A stretch of 43,680 bases of DNA. It comes from Candidatus Stahliibacteriota bacterium. Its GTDB lineage: Bacteria; Hydrothermota; Tepidihabitantia; B3-TA06. Below the pieces are notes generated by a model that worked only from the letters and a program-made list of their open reading frames with translations, did no database searches and had not been told where the DNA came from. Made by a program: the position numbers and the translations under genes. Position 1 is the stretch's first letter; the number at the start of each line of letters is the position of its first letter. Location of the stretch: contig SOJW01000041.1 of assembly GCA_004375895.1 (NCBI GenBank), positions 1 through 43,680 on the forward strand, in the 5' to 3' direction. Below are positions 6,274 to 14,188 of the stretch, one piece after another.

Positions 6274-8207
6274 GCTTCGAGTTTTGAGAGAAGTCCCTCC
6301 AGCTGTTCGTGAAGACGCTTGAGTTCGGCCTTGAGCGCTCGGTGCCTTGCGGTTACCTTGCGCAGGCGATCAATGTTTTCGTAAAGCTCCGGATTAGCCA
6401 TCTCGCGTTCAAGCTCGGCTATCTCCTTCTCCCTCGTCTCTATCTCTACGAAGGTTCGGTTTATCTCATCCTCAAGGAGTTTACGCTGGTGGTTCCTCTC
6501 ACGTTCCTCGCGAGATGATTTCCTATCCCTCTTGTGCTCGACGTGCCTTAGCCTTTTCCTCACTTGCTTTTCTTTTGTCTCGACCTCTTTGGACGGCGCT
6601 TGAAACCCATCACGCCAGCGGGCAAAGTCGGTCCAGTTGCCGATGTGCAGCAGCGCCTTACCCCCGCCGATCTGAACTATCTTGTTGGCGAGACGGTCGA
6701 TTAAAAAGCGGTCGTGAGCGGCGAATATCACCGTGCCCGGATAGCGGCGTATAGCCTGTTGGAGCACGTCGCGGGCACGAAGGTCGAGGTGGTTGGTAGG
6801 CTCGTCTAAAAGCAGAAGGTTAGAGGGGTGTAGCATAATCTTGGCTATGGCCAGACGCGACTTCTCACCGCCTGATAAAACACTCACCTTCTTGTCCACA
6901 TCGTCGCCTGAGAAGAGGAACGCACCGGCAAGCCCTCGCAGAACAGGCAGAGGTTCACCTGAAGCAACCTCCTCAAGCTCTTCAAGGATGGTGTGTTGCG
7001 GGTTAAGGCGCTCCTCAACGATCTGGGTGTAAAAGGCGGTTTGTAGTTTGGCGGATTTCCATATCTCCCCCTCTGACGCGTCAAGCTCCCCGGCTATGAT
7101 CCTTAACAATGTCGTCTTCCCCTCGCCGTTCGCCCCTACAAATGCAATCCTATCACCCGGCTCGACGGTTAAATCAACGCCGGAAAAAACCTCGTGATTA
7201 CCAAAACTCTTACGAACACCCTCAAGCGCCATCACCCTTCCTGAGATGCGCGGCGCGTCCGGGAACCGGATCGCCATAGTCTTTTTCGTCTCCCTGGGCA
7301 GCTTCACTTTAGGCAACCTCTCAAGCATCTTCTTGCGACTGCGCACCAACGCCGCTTTCTTGGGATAGCCCCTGAAGCGGTCTATGAAACGCTGAAGATG
7401 CACGCGGGTCTCGGCTATCTTCTTGAGTTGCTTCTCGATCTGTTCCCTGCGTCCCTGTTTCTGGTTAACAAACGAGCTGTAGTTGCCCTTATAGGCAGTG
7501 ATGGCTTTATAATCAATGTCCCAGATTACCTCCACCATCCTGTCCAGGAAGTAGCGGTCGTGTGAGCTTATGAGTAGCGAGCCTTTGAAATCCCTTATAA
7601 AGCCCTCCAGCCACTCGATGGAAGGCAGATCCAGATGATTGGTGGGCTCGTCCAGAAGCAGTAGATCAGGCTCCGAGAGCAGCAATTTCGCCAATGCTAT
7701 CCGCATCTGATACCCACCTGAGAACTCACGGCACGCTCTTGTGAAATCTTCCTCCTTGAATCCAAGACCGGTCAATACCTCTGCTGTTCTTGACTCAAAG
7801 GTATAACCGTCCTTAGCGTACTCTTCTTGCAACCGGCTGTAGCGGTTAAGCATCCTCTCCATCTCCTGGGGATCTGTGGAGCTATCCTCCATCTTTCCCT
7901 CAAGCTCGTGCATCTTTGTCCGAATCTCGTGAACGTGATCAAAGGCCTTTACCGCCTCATCGAATACGCTCTCCTCTCCCAAGACCAGTTCTTCCTGCGG
8001 CAGATAACCAATCTTTATATCCCTGGGCGTCTCTTTTGAACCCTGGTCCGGGGGACGCTCGCCTGCGAGTAACCTGAACAGTGTGGTCTTGCCGGTGCCG
8101 TTTGCACCAACCAGACCTATGCGCGAACGCTCCCCTGCAACGAGGTTTACCTTAGAAAAGAGCCCCCTTGCGCCGAACGAGACGCCAACGTCTTTTAGCT
8201 GGATCAT
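6270..8207 (-). CDS. ABC-F family ATPase (Uup/EttA-like)
   Basis: Soluble ATPase with two ABC domains in one chain (645 residues) and no membrane segments. ABC-F proteins act on the ribosome in translation or drug protection. Domain 1: Walker A GANGTGKTT (about 34-42), signature FSGGYQMRIALAK, Walker B LLLLDEPTNHLD. A charged linker around 240-300 corresponds to the interdomain arm. Domain 2: GANGEGKTT, LSGGEKSRLAIAK, LLLLDEPTNHLD. The last about 90 residues are a highly charged coiled coil, as in Uup and related members. AGGAG lies 5 bases before the ATG; a TTGCAG-17-TAGAAT promoter is possible upstream. The exact subfamily cannot be fixed by eye. Confidence 0.94.
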   Translation of the reverse strand: MIQLKDVGVSFGARGLFSKVNLVAGERSRIGLVGANGTGKTTLFRLLAGERPPDQGSKETPRDIKIGYLPQEELVLGEESVFDEAVKAFDHVHEIRTKMHELEGKMEDSSTDPQEMERMLNRYSRLQEEYAKDGYTFESRTAEVLTGLGFKEEDFTRACREFSGGYQMRIALAKLLLSEPDLLLLDEPTNHLDLPSIEWLEGFIRDFKGSLLISSHDRYFLDRMVEVIWDIDYKAITAYKGNYSSFVNQKQGRREQIEKQLKKIAETRVHLQRFIDRFRGYPKKAALVRSRKKMLERLPKVKLPRETKKTMAIRFPDAPRISGRVMALEGVRKSFGNHEVFSGVDLTVEPGDRIAFVGANGEGKTTLLRIIAGELDASEGEIWKSAKLQTAFYTQIVEERLNPQHTILEELEEVASGEPLPVLRGLAGAFLFSGDDVDKKVSVLSGGEKSRLAIAKIMLHPSNLLLLDEPTNHLDLRARDVLQQAIRRYPGTVIFAAHDRFLIDRLANKIVQIGGGKALLHIGNWTDFARWRDGFQAPSKEVETKEKQVRKRLRHVEHKRDRKSSREERERNHQRKLLEDEINRTFVEIETREKEIAELEREMANPELYENIDRLRKVTARHRALKAELKRLHEQLEGLLSKLEA

Positions 8208-8267
8208 AAAAACTCCTAACCTGTAATTCTATCCATTAATGCAGATCACTGCAACCTTCTGAGAATG

Positions 8268-8305
8268 GCTGACAGCACACAGCTCACAGCTGACGGCGCT
8301 GGCTG
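8268..8305 (-). repeat. Short AGCTGTGAGCTGT-type imperfect repeat
   Basis: Intergenic run of overlapping CAGCTCACAGC/CTGACAGC units between the ABC-F and permease genes. It has no coding signal and sits next to the AT-rich hairpin repeat. Confidence 0.4.
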
Positions 8306-8317
8306 TTTGGTCTCGTT

Positions 8318-8380
8318 CATTTTGAAATTTACAATTTGAGATTTGCATTTTACAATGAGCGATGCTCCGCATCGCGCCGC
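8318..8380. repeat. AT-rich hairpin repeat, copy 1
   Basis: A CATTTTGAAATTT...ATTTGCATTTT stretch is followed by a 7-bp hairpin (GCGATGC, 3-nt loop TCC, GCATCGC). The same arrangement in the same orientation recurs at 15244-15297. With the previous repeat it fills the 172-bp gap between genes. Confidence 0.55.
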
Positions 8381-9213
8381 TATCCACTCCTCTTGAGCTT
8401 GCCGGTGCGCTTTGCCCAGCGTTCGGCCAGGCTGAATACCGCAAAGCCTACCGGGATAAGCACTATACCGATCCCTGCCAATAGGAGGATGGTTGGTGCC
8501 AGCTCTTTAAACGACGCCCCTTCAAGCAGTGCGGCGCGAATCGCCCGAAGCGTGTAGGTCGCGGGCGATGCGACCGAAAGGGACCTTATCCACGCGGGTA
8601 ACACGTCCACCTCGTAGTATACTCCGGAGATCAAGAGAATCACCGCCTGGAAGATGTGCGAGGCCTGCGCACCCTTCTCGGTGGAGAGCACCGGGAGGAT
8701 GGCCGCGATAAGCCCCAGACCTATGAACGATAGCCCGGAGACCACAAGCACCACCAAGGCGCCTGCGATGTTGGCACCTTTGAGTGAGAGACCCAGGAAG
8801 AGGACCAAAACTCCCAGGAGAAGTGCCGAGCGCAGCACACCGTAGACCACCGCATAGAAACAGTTGCCCAGAAGGTAGGTAAGCCGGTGCATGGGCGCCA
8901 TGAAGCTGTACTCGATGGTGCCTTCCCATCGCTCCCACTGGACCTGCTCGGCAAGCTCGTGGAACAGAAGCGACAGAAAACCCCAGATAAGGGCGCCTAT
9001 TACCAGATACAGCACGTGCCCCTTGCCCTGGGTCACGCCGATGAAGGCAATGCAGAGGGCGTTCACGATGTTGTAGAACACGAATACTACTTCCCAGCCT
9101 ATGTAGCGCTTGATCAAAGCGAAGTTGCGCTCAATCAATGCAAGGAACCGCAGCCTCATACGAGGTTCGGCACCGGCGGGCACCATCGGTTCGAGCGTCG
9201 GTATCCTTTGCAT
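8380..9213 (-). CDS. ABC-2 type transporter permease
   Basis: Membrane half of an ABC exporter, 277 residues, with six predicted membrane helices after a cytoplasmic N-terminus. The RNFALIKRYIGWEVVFVFYNIVN entry and the ERWEGTIEYSFMAPMHRLTYLLGN loop are typical of ABC-2 permeases paired with a DrrA/NatA-like ATPase. The ATPase gene ends 59 bp upstream. AGGAGG precedes the ATG. Substrate unknown; candidates are a drug, a lipid or a peptide. Confidence 0.88.
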   Translation of the reverse strand: MQRIPTLEPMVPAGAEPRMRLRFLALIERNFALIKRYIGWEVVFVFYNIVNALCIAFIGVTQGKGHVLYLVIGALIWGFLSLLFHELAEQVQWERWEGTIEYSFMAPMHRLTYLLGNCFYAVVYGVLRSALLLGVLVLFLGLSLKGANIAGALVVLVVSGLSFIGLGLIAAILPVLSTEKGAQASHIFQAVILLISGVYYEVDVLPAWIRSLSVASPATYTLRAIRAALLEGASFKELAPTILLLAGIGIVLIPVGFAVFSLAERWAKRTGKLKRSG

Positions 9214-9272
9214 CTTTTCCTCCTTAGTTTGTATTGTTCGGGTGGCTCCCTAACGGTCGCCACCGGCTCCTT

Positions 9273-10082
9273 TCAGTCGCCGTCGTCGTCGCCTTCAGCG
9301 TCTACCCACTCCTTGTGGGTAAGTTCGAGGAAGACGTCCTCGAGTGATACGTGGTCGGAGCCGCGCTTGCGGGCGAGAATCCGTTTCAGCATCTTGGGCG
9401 TGTCCAGAGCCACGATTCGGCCCTTATCAATGATCGCCACCCGGTCGCACAGGTGCTCGGCCTCGTACATGTCGTGCGTGGTCAGGAAGATAGTCAAATC
9501 CGTCTGGTTCCTTAACCTCTGGATGTAGGCCTCCACCTCTCGCTTGGAGCGCGGATCAAGACCGGTAGTCGGCTCATCCAGGAGCAGAACCTGTGGCCGG
9601 TTGATCAAGGCTCTTGCAACCGCGACCTTCTGCTGCATCCCGCGCGAGAGGTCCTCCATCGAGTCGTTGAACCGCCTGGCAGAAAAGCCCAGCTCGGCAA
9701 GAACGTCCAGGGCGCGCTGTCTGGCGATCCTCAATGGCACACCGTAGAGCCTGGCCGAGTAGCGCAGGTTCTCCCAGGCGGATAGCTTCTTGAAGAACGC
9801 GGCATCCACCGAGACCCGGCTAATCAGTTCTCGAACACGGTAGGGCTTGCGAACCACATCAAAGCCGCAGACATGAGCCTGGCCCTGGTCAGGGTAGAGC
9901 AGGGTCGAGAGGACGCGGATGAGCGTGGACTTGCCCGACCCGTTCGGCCCGATGAGCCCGAAGCACTCACCAGAGCGAACATCGAAGTTGATGCCCGCAA
10001 GCGCATGAACCGGTTTCTTCCTTTTCAAGATGCCGCCGTTGAACGTCTTATGTACATCGCGGCAGCTGATGATCGGTTGCAT
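9273..10082 (-). CDS. ABC transporter ATP-binding protein of the ABC-2 exporter
   Basis: Energises the permease encoded next. Start at ATG 10082 (MQPIISCRDVHKTF) because AAAGGAG lies 7 bases upstream; the frame continues further but into terminator hairpins. 269 residues: Walker A GPNGSGKST, Q-loop region, signature LSRGMQQKVAVARAL, Walker B VLLLDEPTTGLD, and switch TTHDMYEAEHLCDRVAII. This matches the daunorubicin/Nod/Nat ATPase group. No promoter is visible between the gene and the tandem terminators directly upstream, so expression may depend on readthrough of that leader. Confidence 0.92.
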   Translation of the reverse strand: MQPIISCRDVHKTFNGGILKRKKPVHALAGINFDVRSGECFGLIGPNGSGKSTLIRVLSTLLYPDQGQAHVCGFDVVRKPYRVRELISRVSVDAAFFKKLSAWENLRYSARLYGVPLRIARQRALDVLAELGFSARRFNDSMEDLSRGMQQKVAVARALINRPQVLLLDEPTTGLDPRSKREVEAYIQRLRNQTDLTIFLTTHDMYEAEHLCDRVAIIDKGRIVALDTPKMLKRILARKRGSDHVSLEDVFLELTHKEWVDAEGDDDGD

Positions 10083-10119
10083 CGTTTCATCTCCTTTTTG
10101 GTGTGTTAAGAACCGATCG

Positions 10120-10146
10120 AAAAAACCCCGGGATTTGCCCGGGGTT
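10120..10146 (-). terminator. Second of two tandem terminators ahead of the ABC exporter
   Basis: On the minus strand AACCCCGGG pairs with CCCGGGGTT (9 bp) around CAAAT and runs into TTTTTT. Located 38 bp upstream of the ABC ATPase start. Confidence 0.8.
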
Positions 10147-10160
10147 ACGTGCAAAAGAAG

Positions 10161-10186
10161 AGCCCCGGGCGGGGATACCCGGGGTT
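10161..10186 (-). terminator. First of two tandem terminators, after the 27-codon ORF
   Basis: On the minus strand CCCCGGG pairs with CCCGGGG across an 8-nt loop, followed by CTCTTCTTTT. It starts 27 bp after the stop codon of the small ORF. The stem sequence is nearly identical to that of the next terminator. Confidence 0.65.
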
Positions 10187-10213
10187 AAATTCTACAAGAA
10201 CAGTAGGATTAGA

Positions 10214-10297
10214 CTATGGACATCCCCTGAATGCCTCCAGAATAAACCCGATCTTAGTCATCAGGCCCCACCGATTATCAGTCCAATCCTTGATCAT
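10214..10297 (-). CDS. 27-residue small ORF (leader or small peptide)
   Basis: A complete short gene: promoter TTGACA-16-TATACT, perfect AGGAGG seven bases before ATG 10297, 27 codons, a TAG stop, then two terminators. The peptide begins MIKDWTDNRWGLMT and ends in EAFRGCP; it has two Trp, a short hydrophobic centre (IGFIL) and one Cys, but no clear signal peptide. It sits directly upstream of an ABC exporter operon in the same direction. It could be a regulatory leader peptide controlling terminator readthrough, or an independent small protein. No homology can be claimed. Confidence 0.55.
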   Translation of the reverse strand: MIKDWTDNRWGLMTKIGFILEAFRGCP

Positions 10298-10329
10298 CTC
10301 ATATCCTCCTAAGCAGTCGTTAACAAGGA

Positions 10330-10357
10330 AGTATACACATCGCGGCCAGCTTGTCAA
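10330..10357 (-). promoter_or_regulatory. Promoter of the 27-codon ORF / ABC exporter leader
   Basis: TTGACA at 10357-10352, 16-bp spacer, TATACT at 10335-10330; the small ORF starts 32 bp further on. Confidence 0.75.
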
Positions 10358-10424
10358 CCCATGTGGCACGCTGTCCCGAAGGGAGAGGGGGGCGACCTTG
10401 ACTCCATGATTTAGCGGAGTAATC

Positions 10425-11102
10425 TTGAGCATGCCCATCTGGCTTTTAGTAATCGTCATTGTCTTCGGTTCAATCCTGGGCTTCGTTTTCCTGTGGCTGA
10501 CCGTAGCGAAAATCATCCGCAAGCTCTGGCGATTCCCGGCTCCCTCATATACAGGGTGGTTCCTGGACTCGGGATTCCGCCGGACCTTTCAACCTCCGGA
10601 AAAGGTCATTGCGCGCTCTGATATCAACCCTGGGATGAAGGTTCTGGAGATAGGCTGCGGGAGCGGTGCTTATACCACTTTCGTGGCACGAGCGGTAGGA
10701 GGTAAGGGTAGGGTTTATGCATTAGACATCCAACCCAAGATGCTAAGACAGCTGGCGGCAAAGCTTTCAAAGCCGGAGAATCAAGATATCACTAACATCA
10801 AACTCATCCAGGCGAGTGCTTACGAGCTGCCGTTTGAGGATTCGACCCTTGACCTTGTCTGCATGGTTTCCGTCCTTTACGAGATTCCCGACCGGCACAG
10901 GGCTTTGCTGGAGGCACACAGGGTCCTCAAACCTTCAGGCATCCTGGCGGTAACCGAGTTCTTCCCCGATCCGGACTACCCGCTCCGCTCCACCCTCGTT
11001 AAGCAGGTCACCGGAGCGGGCTTCGTTGATGCCAAAGTTCTTGGAAACTTTTGGAATTATACTGCCCGGTTTATCAAACCGAAGGAGTCGATATGTCTAT
11101 AG
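10425..11102 (+). CDS. Membrane-anchored class I SAM-dependent methyltransferase
   Basis: About 225 residues. An N-terminal helix (PIWLLVIVIVFGSILGFVFLW) is followed by a Methyltransf_11-like domain: motif I VLEIGCGSGAYT, the acidic end of strand 2 VYALDIQ, motif II-like region DSTLDLVCMVSVL, and EAHRVLKPSGILAVTEF. The acceptor is unknown; a membrane lipid or quinone is possible from the anchor. Start is TTG 10425 (5 bases after GGAG) or ATG 10431. The last 10 bp overlap the next gene. A truncated copy of its C-terminal half lies at 13268-13512. Confidence 0.85.
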   Translation: MSMPIWLLVIVIVFGSILGFVFLWLTVAKIIRKLWRFPAPSYTGWFLDSGFRRTFQPPEKVIARSDINPGMKVLEIGCGSGAYTTFVARAVGGKGRVYALDIQPKMLRQLAAKLSKPENQDITNIKLIQASAYELPFEDSTLDLVCMVSVLYEIPDRHRALLEAHRVLKPSGILAVTEFFPDPDYPLRSTLVKQVTGAGFVDAKVLGNFWNYTARFIKPKESICL

Positions 11103-11692
11103 ATCGCCGAATTATGATCTTCGGAATCCTTATGATTCTGGTATCACCAACGTTCTCGCAGGACAGGTTGGAGCTCGTGGGCTTCGACGTGGTGGAGTTT
11201 GAAGACGCACGAGAAAGAAGCGCCACGGAGAACTGGTTGGATCAGGCCGAGACAGGCCAGCGTGTTGTTGAAGGCCTGGATTTTCTTCTCGTGATCTCGC
11301 CTGATGAACAATGGATTCTGTTAGGTCAGCCAATCGAGGAGGAGGAGGGCGAGGAGGGCGAGGAGGGCGAGGAGGGCCTGGACGTCGTAACCTACAAGCT
11401 GTTCATCGTATCCACCGCAAATCCTCAGCTTATATCCCTGGTAGATCAGGCGCTTTACGCCACCTTCTCCCCTACCTCGGATTACCTTTTCGTGGCCACC
11501 GGCCCTAATCCCATCGTCTATGACCTGGAAGATATGCGGGGTGTGGTTCTTACCGCTATCCGGTCAGGACTTGAGAACTACCCTTGCTGGGTATCACAGT
11601 GGTCAAAGGACGGCAAGGTGTTGATCATCCACCAGCAGTTTCGCTTCGACGATTCCTCAGCGCCACGCGCCTGGAGGGTTAAGTTGAGGTAG
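11093..11692 (+). CDS. Exported protein with propeller-like repeats
   Basis: 199 residues starting at ATG 11093, with AAGGAG six bases upstream. It opens with a signal peptide (IMIFGILMILVSPTFSQ). Segments ISPDEQWILLG, FSPTSDYLFVA and WSKDGKVLIIH look like TolB/WD-type blade strands, too few for a full propeller. An internal Glu/Gly run (EEEEGEEGEEGEEG) is encoded by about four copies of a 9-bp unit near 11338-11378, so copy-number change keeps the frame. The 3' end (DSSAPRAWRVKLR) recurs as a relic at 15415-15459. Function unknown. Confidence 0.75.
   Translation: MSIDRRIMIFGILMILVSPTFSQDRLELVGFDVVEFEDARERSATENWLDQAETGQRVVEGLDFLLVISPDEQWILLGQPIEEEEGEEGEEGEEGLDVVTYKLFIVSTANPQLISLVDQALYATFSPTSDYLFVATGPNPIVYDLEDMRGVVLTAIRSGLENYPCWVSQWSKDGKVLIIHQQFRFDDSSAPRAWRVKLR
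11338..11378 (+). repeat. 9-bp in-frame tandem repeat (GAGGAGGGC)
   Basis: About four copies of GAGGAGGGC encode Glu-Glu-Gly units inside the secreted protein. Because the unit is 9 bp, slippage changes length without changing frame. Confidence 0.7.
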
Positions 11693-11694
11693 AT

Positions 11695-13128
11695 TCATCT
11701 CAAATAAAAGTGAAAAGTAATGGTTGCAATCCTTCTGGATACCTGAGCCGGCTTGAACTTCCAGAGGGCCAAGGTCTCCTTCACCTCGTTATCCCAATTA
11801 GTATAGCCGGTGCTTCGGACGGCCAGCATCGTAGGGAGAACATTTCCATCCTTATCTACTCTGAACTGAACCATTATGGTTACATCGGACAATCCCCTTT
11901 CCTGTGCCCACCGGGGGTAAGCAGGTATAGGGGAGCTTACGATGTCGGAAGAACTCAGATCCCCGGAGATAGAAAAACTAGATTTCTCAACTCTTTCTTG
12001 AGTCGAGTCCTGGGGAATCGGCACATCATAAGGAGGGTTGAAACCATTTATGGGGCCCGGGCCGTGTTCTTTGAAACCTCGGGGAAACCTTGCCAGTATC
12101 TCCTCGCTGCTGATCCGAGGCTCCCTCCCTTTTATGAGTTCGGCCTGGACTAACGCGATACGATGAGCTTCCTTCCCCTGAGCCAGGCGTGCCGCCCACA
12201 GCAGCCGACCGAAGCTCACCTCGTCGGTAGCCGAGATGATTACCGTTTTATAACGCGAACGTTGCAAGAGATACTCAATAAGCGGATCTAGATACTCGTT
12301 TTGAGTGGGGTCGGAGTTTAAAAACACCGGCTGATCCGGCTTCAACTCGATGAAAACGGTAAGGTCGGGGCTGGCAAGCAGATACTCCAGGTCGAAATAC
12401 CTCTGGGCTATGCAGGGGATCTTCCGGTCGGCTTCAGAGATCTCCGGGAACACCATCACCATCAGGGGGTTGGAGAAGCTGTCCGAGATATTGAACTCTT
12501 CGGCTGAAGGGATACCACCTGCGATCTTAAATAAGGAAGCAGCGTAGGCTTGAGGATCAAAGAGGAGTTGCACTACATAAAAAGGGTATTCACCCAATCT
12601 GTCTCCAATCTGCATCAGATTTCGAGACTCGCCAGGTCCGGTAACGAACTCTTCATGGATAAGAATCTCACCTTCTTTTGTCACTTCGATGGGCAGGAAA
12701 GCATCGGGTATGGGCAGTCCCAGATCGAAAGCCAACCGGTATATGCGCTCTATCTGAGCAGGATCGGCCTTCCCTTTGATATCCTCTTGAGATTCGATGA
12801 ATAACCTCAAGAATTCCCTGCTCTCCCCGGTATACGAAAGGCCCTCCCTTCCGAACCGTTCGTGCGCCCTATCAAAGGCCTGGAAGGAGAGTCCTTGAGA
12901 GCGGCAAACCCTTCTGGGGATATCCACGAGCGCTTGTTTTAACCTCGACTCATAACCGGACTCCAGGCGGGCACCGTCGGTCACAGATTCCTCGCTGAGG
13001 AACTCTCGCCTCAACACCCTTTTGACGCAGGTGTATTCTTCCCGGGTCAGTGGCTCAGTGGGGCATCCGGTGATTGTCACCAAAACAGCTGTCCCCAAAA
13101 CCAAACCGTGACGCAAATGAATCTTCAT
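11695..13128 (-). CDS. Lipoprotein with a C-terminal TonB-like domain
   Basis: 477 residues. N-terminal signal with a lipobox (VLVTITGC), so likely lipidated at Cys22. The central region (about 60-390) is of unknown family, has the segment ATDEVSFGRLLWAARLAQGKEAHRIALV, and is otherwise mostly helical-looking. The last about 80 residues (PIPAYPRWAQERGLSDVTIMVQFRVDKDGNVL... WKFKPAQ) match the TonB C-terminal fold. TonB is normally held by an inner-membrane helix, so a lipid anchor is atypical and may mean a structural rather than energy-transducing role. Converges with the preceding gene, 2 bp between the stops. Confidence 0.75.
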   Translation of the reverse strand: MKIHLRHGLVLGTAVLVTITGCPTEPLTREEYTCVKRVLRREFLSEESVTDGARLESGYESRLKQALVDIPRRVCRSQGLSFQAFDRAHERFGREGLSYTGESREFLRLFIESQEDIKGKADPAQIERIYRLAFDLGLPIPDAFLPIEVTKEGEILIHEEFVTGPGESRNLMQIGDRLGEYPFYVVQLLFDPQAYAASLFKIAGGIPSAEEFNISDSFSNPLMVMVFPEISEADRKIPCIAQRYFDLEYLLASPDLTVFIELKPDQPVFLNSDPTQNEYLDPLIEYLLQRSRYKTVIISATDEVSFGRLLWAARLAQGKEAHRIALVQAELIKGREPRISSEEILARFPRGFKEHGPGPINGFNPPYDVPIPQDSTQERVEKSSFSISGDLSSSDIVSSPIPAYPRWAQERGLSDVTIMVQFRVDKDGNVLPTMLAVRSTGYTNWDNEVKETLALWKFKPAQVSRRIATITFHFYLR

Positions 13129-13156
13129 AGTTACCTCCTGGATAGATTCGCCCCAA

Positions 13157-13184
13157 AGAATACATTCGATTACAAATCTGTCAA
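13157..13184 (-). promoter_or_regulatory. Promoter of the TonB-domain lipoprotein gene
   Basis: TTGACA at 13184-13179, 16-bp spacer, TATTCT at 13162-13157. Confidence 0.7.
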
Positions 13185-13203
13185 CCCCCCGCCTCCGTGC
13201 TGC

Positions 13204-13264
13204 CTACTTTATCGTTCCTACCCTTTCTATGTATCGCACCAGCAGGGAGTTGGCCAGGGTGCCG
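13204..13264 (-). pseudogene. C-terminal relic of a second 5'-nucleotidase gene
   Basis: Read on the minus strand this encodes GTGTLANSLLVRYIERVGTIK then TAG, which aligns with the end of the intact 5'-nucleotidase at 15469-16941 (GTGVNSLLVRYIEKIGTITL). Only about 60 bp remain. At about 13265 it is fused to the methyltransferase relic. Confidence 0.75.
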
Positions 13265-13267
13265 GTG

Positions 13268-13512
13268 CCTTTCTTGATCTGGTCTACATGATAACCGTTC
13301 TGCAGGAGATACCCGACCGGCACAGGGCGTTATTGGAGGCACACAGGGTCCTCAAACCCGGCGGCATACTTGCGATTACCGAGTTCTTCCCCGACCCGGA
13401 CTACCCCCTTAAGCGCACGACCGTTCGCCTTGCCTTAAGCGCGGGCTTTACCAAAGACGCGGTCGAGGGCAGCTTCTTCAACTACACCGCACGTTTCGTG
13501 AAGGCGGCTTAA
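13268..13512 (+). pseudogene. C-terminal relic of a second methyltransferase gene
   Basis: Encodes LDLVYMITVLQEIPDRHRAL, EAHRVLKPGGILAITEFFPD, and ends NYTARFVKAA. It is closely similar to the last about 80 residues of the intact methyltransferase at 10425-11102. The first about 140 residues, including the SAM-binding motif, are missing, and the frame opens directly from the 5'-nucleotidase relic. It cannot be a functional methyltransferase. Confidence 0.85.
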
Positions 13513-13571
13513 AAAGCGCCCCTTAAGAGTCCCGCCCCATTTGGCGCAAGAAGTTTGATAAAAAGCAGTGC

Positions 13572-13600
13572 TTGACAAAGGGTAAATATAAGCATATACT
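13572..13600 (+). promoter_or_regulatory. Distal promoter of the nucleotidyltransferase module
   Basis: TTGACA 13572-13577, 17-bp spacer, TATACT 13595-13600. The predicted leader is about 120 nt. Confidence 0.7.
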
Positions 13601-13636
13601 GTTAGGTGCCTGACGACTGGACGAAGCCTATTAAGC

Positions 13637-13665
13637 TTGACAAATGCCTTTTCCGTTGCCATAAT
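13637..13665 (+). promoter_or_regulatory. Proximal promoter of the nucleotidyltransferase module
   Basis: TTGACA 13637-13642, 17-bp spacer, CATAAT 13660-13665. It repeats the TTGACAAA block of the upstream promoter and leaves a leader of about 55 nt. Confidence 0.5.
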
Positions 13666-13726
13666 AGTGTAGAAACAGAAACTAAAACCGCGGAGCAGGC
13701 AAGATGTCAACACCTCGTTATTCGTC

Positions 13727-14188
13727 ATGCCGATACCTAAACTTACAAGTGATGGGTTGCTGCCCCCAGGCGAACATGCTTGTACCTTGGAGGAGATCAT
13801 TGAATTTTTTGGGGAAATACCTGAGGTTGAATATAGAGCCAAATTGTGTGAGAAGCTGGGTAATTTTGTGAAAGAAGTCAAGTCGTTAGATATTGGTGTA
13901 GAGCTAATTGTCAATGGTTCTTTCACAACAACTAAAGAAAGACCGAATGATATTGATGTCTTTCTAGTTCTTAAAGACACTATAAGCCGTGAAGAAGCTT
14001 TTTCAAGAGCACCGATTTTACCGGATATGACAAAGGCGAACAAGCCTTTTTGGTATGGCTACAGAAGTATAATTGACTTCTACCACGGCCACAAGAGTTC
14101 TATTGCTTTTAAGAACTTAACCAATACCTTTCAAAGGTTAAGGAACGATCAGCAAAGAAAAAAAGGCTACTTAAGGGTAAAACTATGA
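13727..14188 (+). CDS. DUF6932-like nucleotidyltransferase, putative toxin of a two-gene module
   Basis: 153 residues. The opening MPIPKLTSDGLLPPGEH followed by a short helical region resembles the DUF6932 family. The pol-beta-type nucleotidyltransferase core is visible: VNGSFTTTKERPNDIDVFLV, with Gly64-Ser65 and the metal pair Asp75/Asp77; Asp117 (SIIDFYHG) could be the third acid. Such enzymes transfer a nucleotide to RNA, protein or small molecules; several are toxins. ATG 13727 is chosen because it gives the family N-terminus, although no Shine-Dalgarno precedes it. It overlaps the next gene by 4 bp (ATGA). Base composition is clearly richer in A+T than the neighbours. The toxin role is inferred. 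Confidence 0.75.
   Translation: MPIPKLTSDGLLPPGEHACTLEEIIEFFGEIPEVEYRAKLCEKLGNFVKEVKSLDIGVELIVNGSFTTTKERPNDIDVFLVLKDTISREEAFSRAPILPDMTKANKPFWYGYRSIIDFYHGHKSSIAFKNLTNTFQRLRNDQQRKKGYLRVKL

Noticed and set aside
10083-10154. N-terminal extension of the ABC ATPase
   Set aside because: It would be encoded by the terminator hairpin, and a strong ribosome site supports the start at 10082.
13108-13267. N-terminal part of the open frame leading into the methyltransferase relic
   Set aside because: This stretch is the reverse strand of the TonB-lipoprotein promoter and the 5'-nucleotidase tail, not methyltransferase coding sequence.
13435-14043. 202-codon minus-strand ORF over the nucleotidyltransferase
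   Set aside because: It runs across the methyltransferase relic and two promoters and is antisense to a gene with a catalytic motif.
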